Assembly: GCA_019244945.1 (NCBI GenBank)
Contig: JAFASD010000534.1
Location: 1-6,980, forward strand
Direction of reading: 5' to 3'
From: Acidobacteriaceae bacterium
GTDB lineage: Bacteria > Acidobacteriota > Terriglobia > Bryobacterales > Bryobacteraceae
Length of the DNA stretch: 6,980 nucleotides
Of this stretch, positions 6,046 through 6,980 are shown piece after piece. The first letter of the stretch is position 1, and each line of letters starts with the position of its first letter. A program made the translations under genes and the position numbers. The notes beneath the pieces were generated by a model, which had not been told where the DNA came from, did no database searches, and saw only the letters and a program-made list of their open reading frames with translations.

Positions 6046-6792
6046 TTAGCGACCGGTGTTAGCGGCGACGCGTTGCTGACTGCGCTTGAGGAAGTAGTCA
6101 ATCAGCTCGGAGCTGGAATTGCCCATTTCGACGTCGAACGCTTCGATGCGGTTGGTGAAGTAGTTGAACATCCAGACCGCAGGTATGGCGACGAACAGAC
6201 CGACAGCGGTGGTGATCAGGGCTTCAGAAATGCCGCCGGCAACCGCGCCAAGACCGGTCGACTTGGAAGTCGAGATGGATTTGAACGCGTTCATAATTCC
6301 GACGACCGTTCCAAACAAACCGACGAAGGGGGCGGTCGACCCGATGGTAGCCAAGCTGCTGACACCACGCTTCAGCTCTGCGTGAACGATGGCCTCAGCG
6401 CGTTCGAGAGCGCGACGCGAGGCTTCGATATCTTCGCCCGGAATGTCAGCGCTCATTTGATGAGCTTTGAACTCCTGCAGACCCGCCACGACGACTTTCG
6501 CCAAGTGGCTCTTGTTGAAGCGATCGGCAATCTTGATTGCTTCATCGAGCTTGCCTTCTCGCAACGCTCCGGCTACCGCAGGCGCGAAGGCGCGGGACTG
6601 CTTGCGAGCTGCGCTGTAGGCAATGAAACGATCGATCATGACACCGATCGACCACGCCGACATAATAAACAGGACAAAGACCACGCACTTGGCCATGATG
6701 CCCATGTTGCCCCAGACGGTCCGGGGATCGAAACTAATACCCTCAGCTTCCTGGAATAGCCAGAAGGCCCATACGTGAAGTTGTAGTAGCAT
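6046..6792 (-). CDS. exbB: ExbB/TolQ/MotA-family proton channel protein
   Basis: This is the channel subunit of a Ton-type complex; its pentamer surrounds ExbD helices and couples inward proton flow to force on TonB. The 248-residue protein has a first membrane helix at about 33-53 (CVVFVLFIMSAWSIGVMIDR), a large cytoplasmic region with the family segment RAEAIVHAELKRG (131-143), a second helix at about 145-167 containing GSTAPFVGLFGTVVGIM, and a third at about 189-212 within EALITTAVGLFVAIPAV. Length and topology are normal. The start ATG has AGGAG (6799-6803) with a 6-nt spacer. It lies 45 nt after the tonB stop. TolQ is the alternative name; the adjacent tonB and absence of tolB or pal here favour ExbB. 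Confidence 0.93.
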   Translation of the reverse strand: MLLQLHVWAFWLFQEAEGISFDPRTVWGNMGIMAKCVVFVLFIMSAWSIGVMIDRFIAYSAARKQSRAFAPAVAGALREGKLDEAIKIADRFNKSHLAKVVVAGLQEFKAHQMSADIPGEDIEASRRALERAEAIVHAELKRGVSSLATIGSTAPFVGLFGTVVGIMNAFKSISTSKSTGLGAVAGGISEALITTAVGLFVAIPAVWMFNYFTNRIEAFDVEMGNSSSELIDYFLKRSQQRVAANTGR

Positions 6793-6837
6793 GCTTTTCT
6801 CCTAAGTTGAATCGAATTTAGAACTAAGCTTTCCCTC

Positions 6838-6980
6838 TTATTGGCTCAACGTGAAGTTAACGATGATATCAGTGACAACTTCCACTGGCTGACCGTTAAG
6901 TAGCGTTGGGCGATATTTCCACTGCAGAACTGCTTCGCGGGCCGCGTTCACCAGAAGCGGATGGCCGCGGACCAAAGTGA
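6838..6980 (-). CDS. TonB-family energy transducer, C-terminal end (partial)
   Basis: The minus strand from the window edge to a TAA at 6838-6840 encodes 46 residues. They include GHPLLVNAAREAV and AVLQWKYRPTLLNGQPVEV and end VNFTLSQ. This is the last part of the TonB C-terminal domain, which spans the periplasm and touches the TonB box of outer-membrane receptors. The W-Y-P pattern and the final beta-strand are typical of the family. The N-terminal anchor, proline-rich spacer and start lie outside the window, as does any promoter. It is the first visible gene of the cluster with exbB and two exbD genes. The stub could also end a larger protein that uses a TonB C-domain. Confidence 0.93.
   Translation of the reverse strand, partial: TLVRGHPLLVNAAREAVLQWKYRPTLLNGQPVEVVTDIIVNFTLSQ

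Noticed and set aside
6073..6759. A 228-codon open frame on the plus strand opposite exbB
   Set aside because: It lies entirely antisense to a clear ExbB/TolQ gene, has no recognisable domain and no good ribosome site. Long antisense frames are expected from codon bias at this GC content.
1..6980. Looked for tRNA or rRNA genes, CRISPR arrays, insertion sequences and attachment sites
   Set aside because: The window is almost wholly coding. I saw no spaced direct repeats, transposase motifs or RNA gene signatures, and no gene-free stretch exceeds about 125 bases.

Overview
The window is densely coded, of moderately high GC, and reads as two gene clusters that run toward each other and meet at about position 4150. 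The gene content suggests an Acidobacteriota-type bacterium. The pointers are a futalosine-pathway menaquinone gene (mqnA), a TonB protein ending in a characteristic short C-terminal motif, and a tonB-exbB-exbD-exbD-TPR order. This assignment is an inference from gene families and layout; no search was run.

Plus strand, 1-4152: the tail of an unidentified gene, then xseA (exonuclease VII large subunit), queC and queE (two steps of 7-deazaguanine/queuosine precursor synthesis), mqnA (chorismate dehydratase, first step of the futalosine route to menaquinone), and a 171-residue gene that looks like an MqnC radical SAM enzyme with its catalytic core removed. The genes are packed as one transcription unit. 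Junctions are ATGA overlap, 3-nt gap, GTGA overlap, 12-nt gap with a TTG start, and ATGA overlap. No internal promoter is evident.

Minus strand, 6980 down to 4149: the end of a tonB-family gene, an ExbB/TolQ/MotA-family proton channel gene, two different exbD/tolR genes in tandem, and a TPR-repeat lipoprotein. The first four would form an inner-membrane energy-transducing complex that uses the proton gradient to drive outer-membrane transport. The TPR lipoprotein is co-oriented and probably co-transcribed, but its job is unknown.

Three points deserve attention. First, the MqnC-like mini-protein keeps recognisable N-terminal and C-terminal MqnC segments but has no iron-sulfur cysteine motif. 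Second, a perfect hairpin lies inside the last codons of that gene, where the two operons overlap by 4 bases at their stop codons and leave no room for an ordinary terminator. Third, a perfect 12-bp hairpin sits between exbB and the first exbD.
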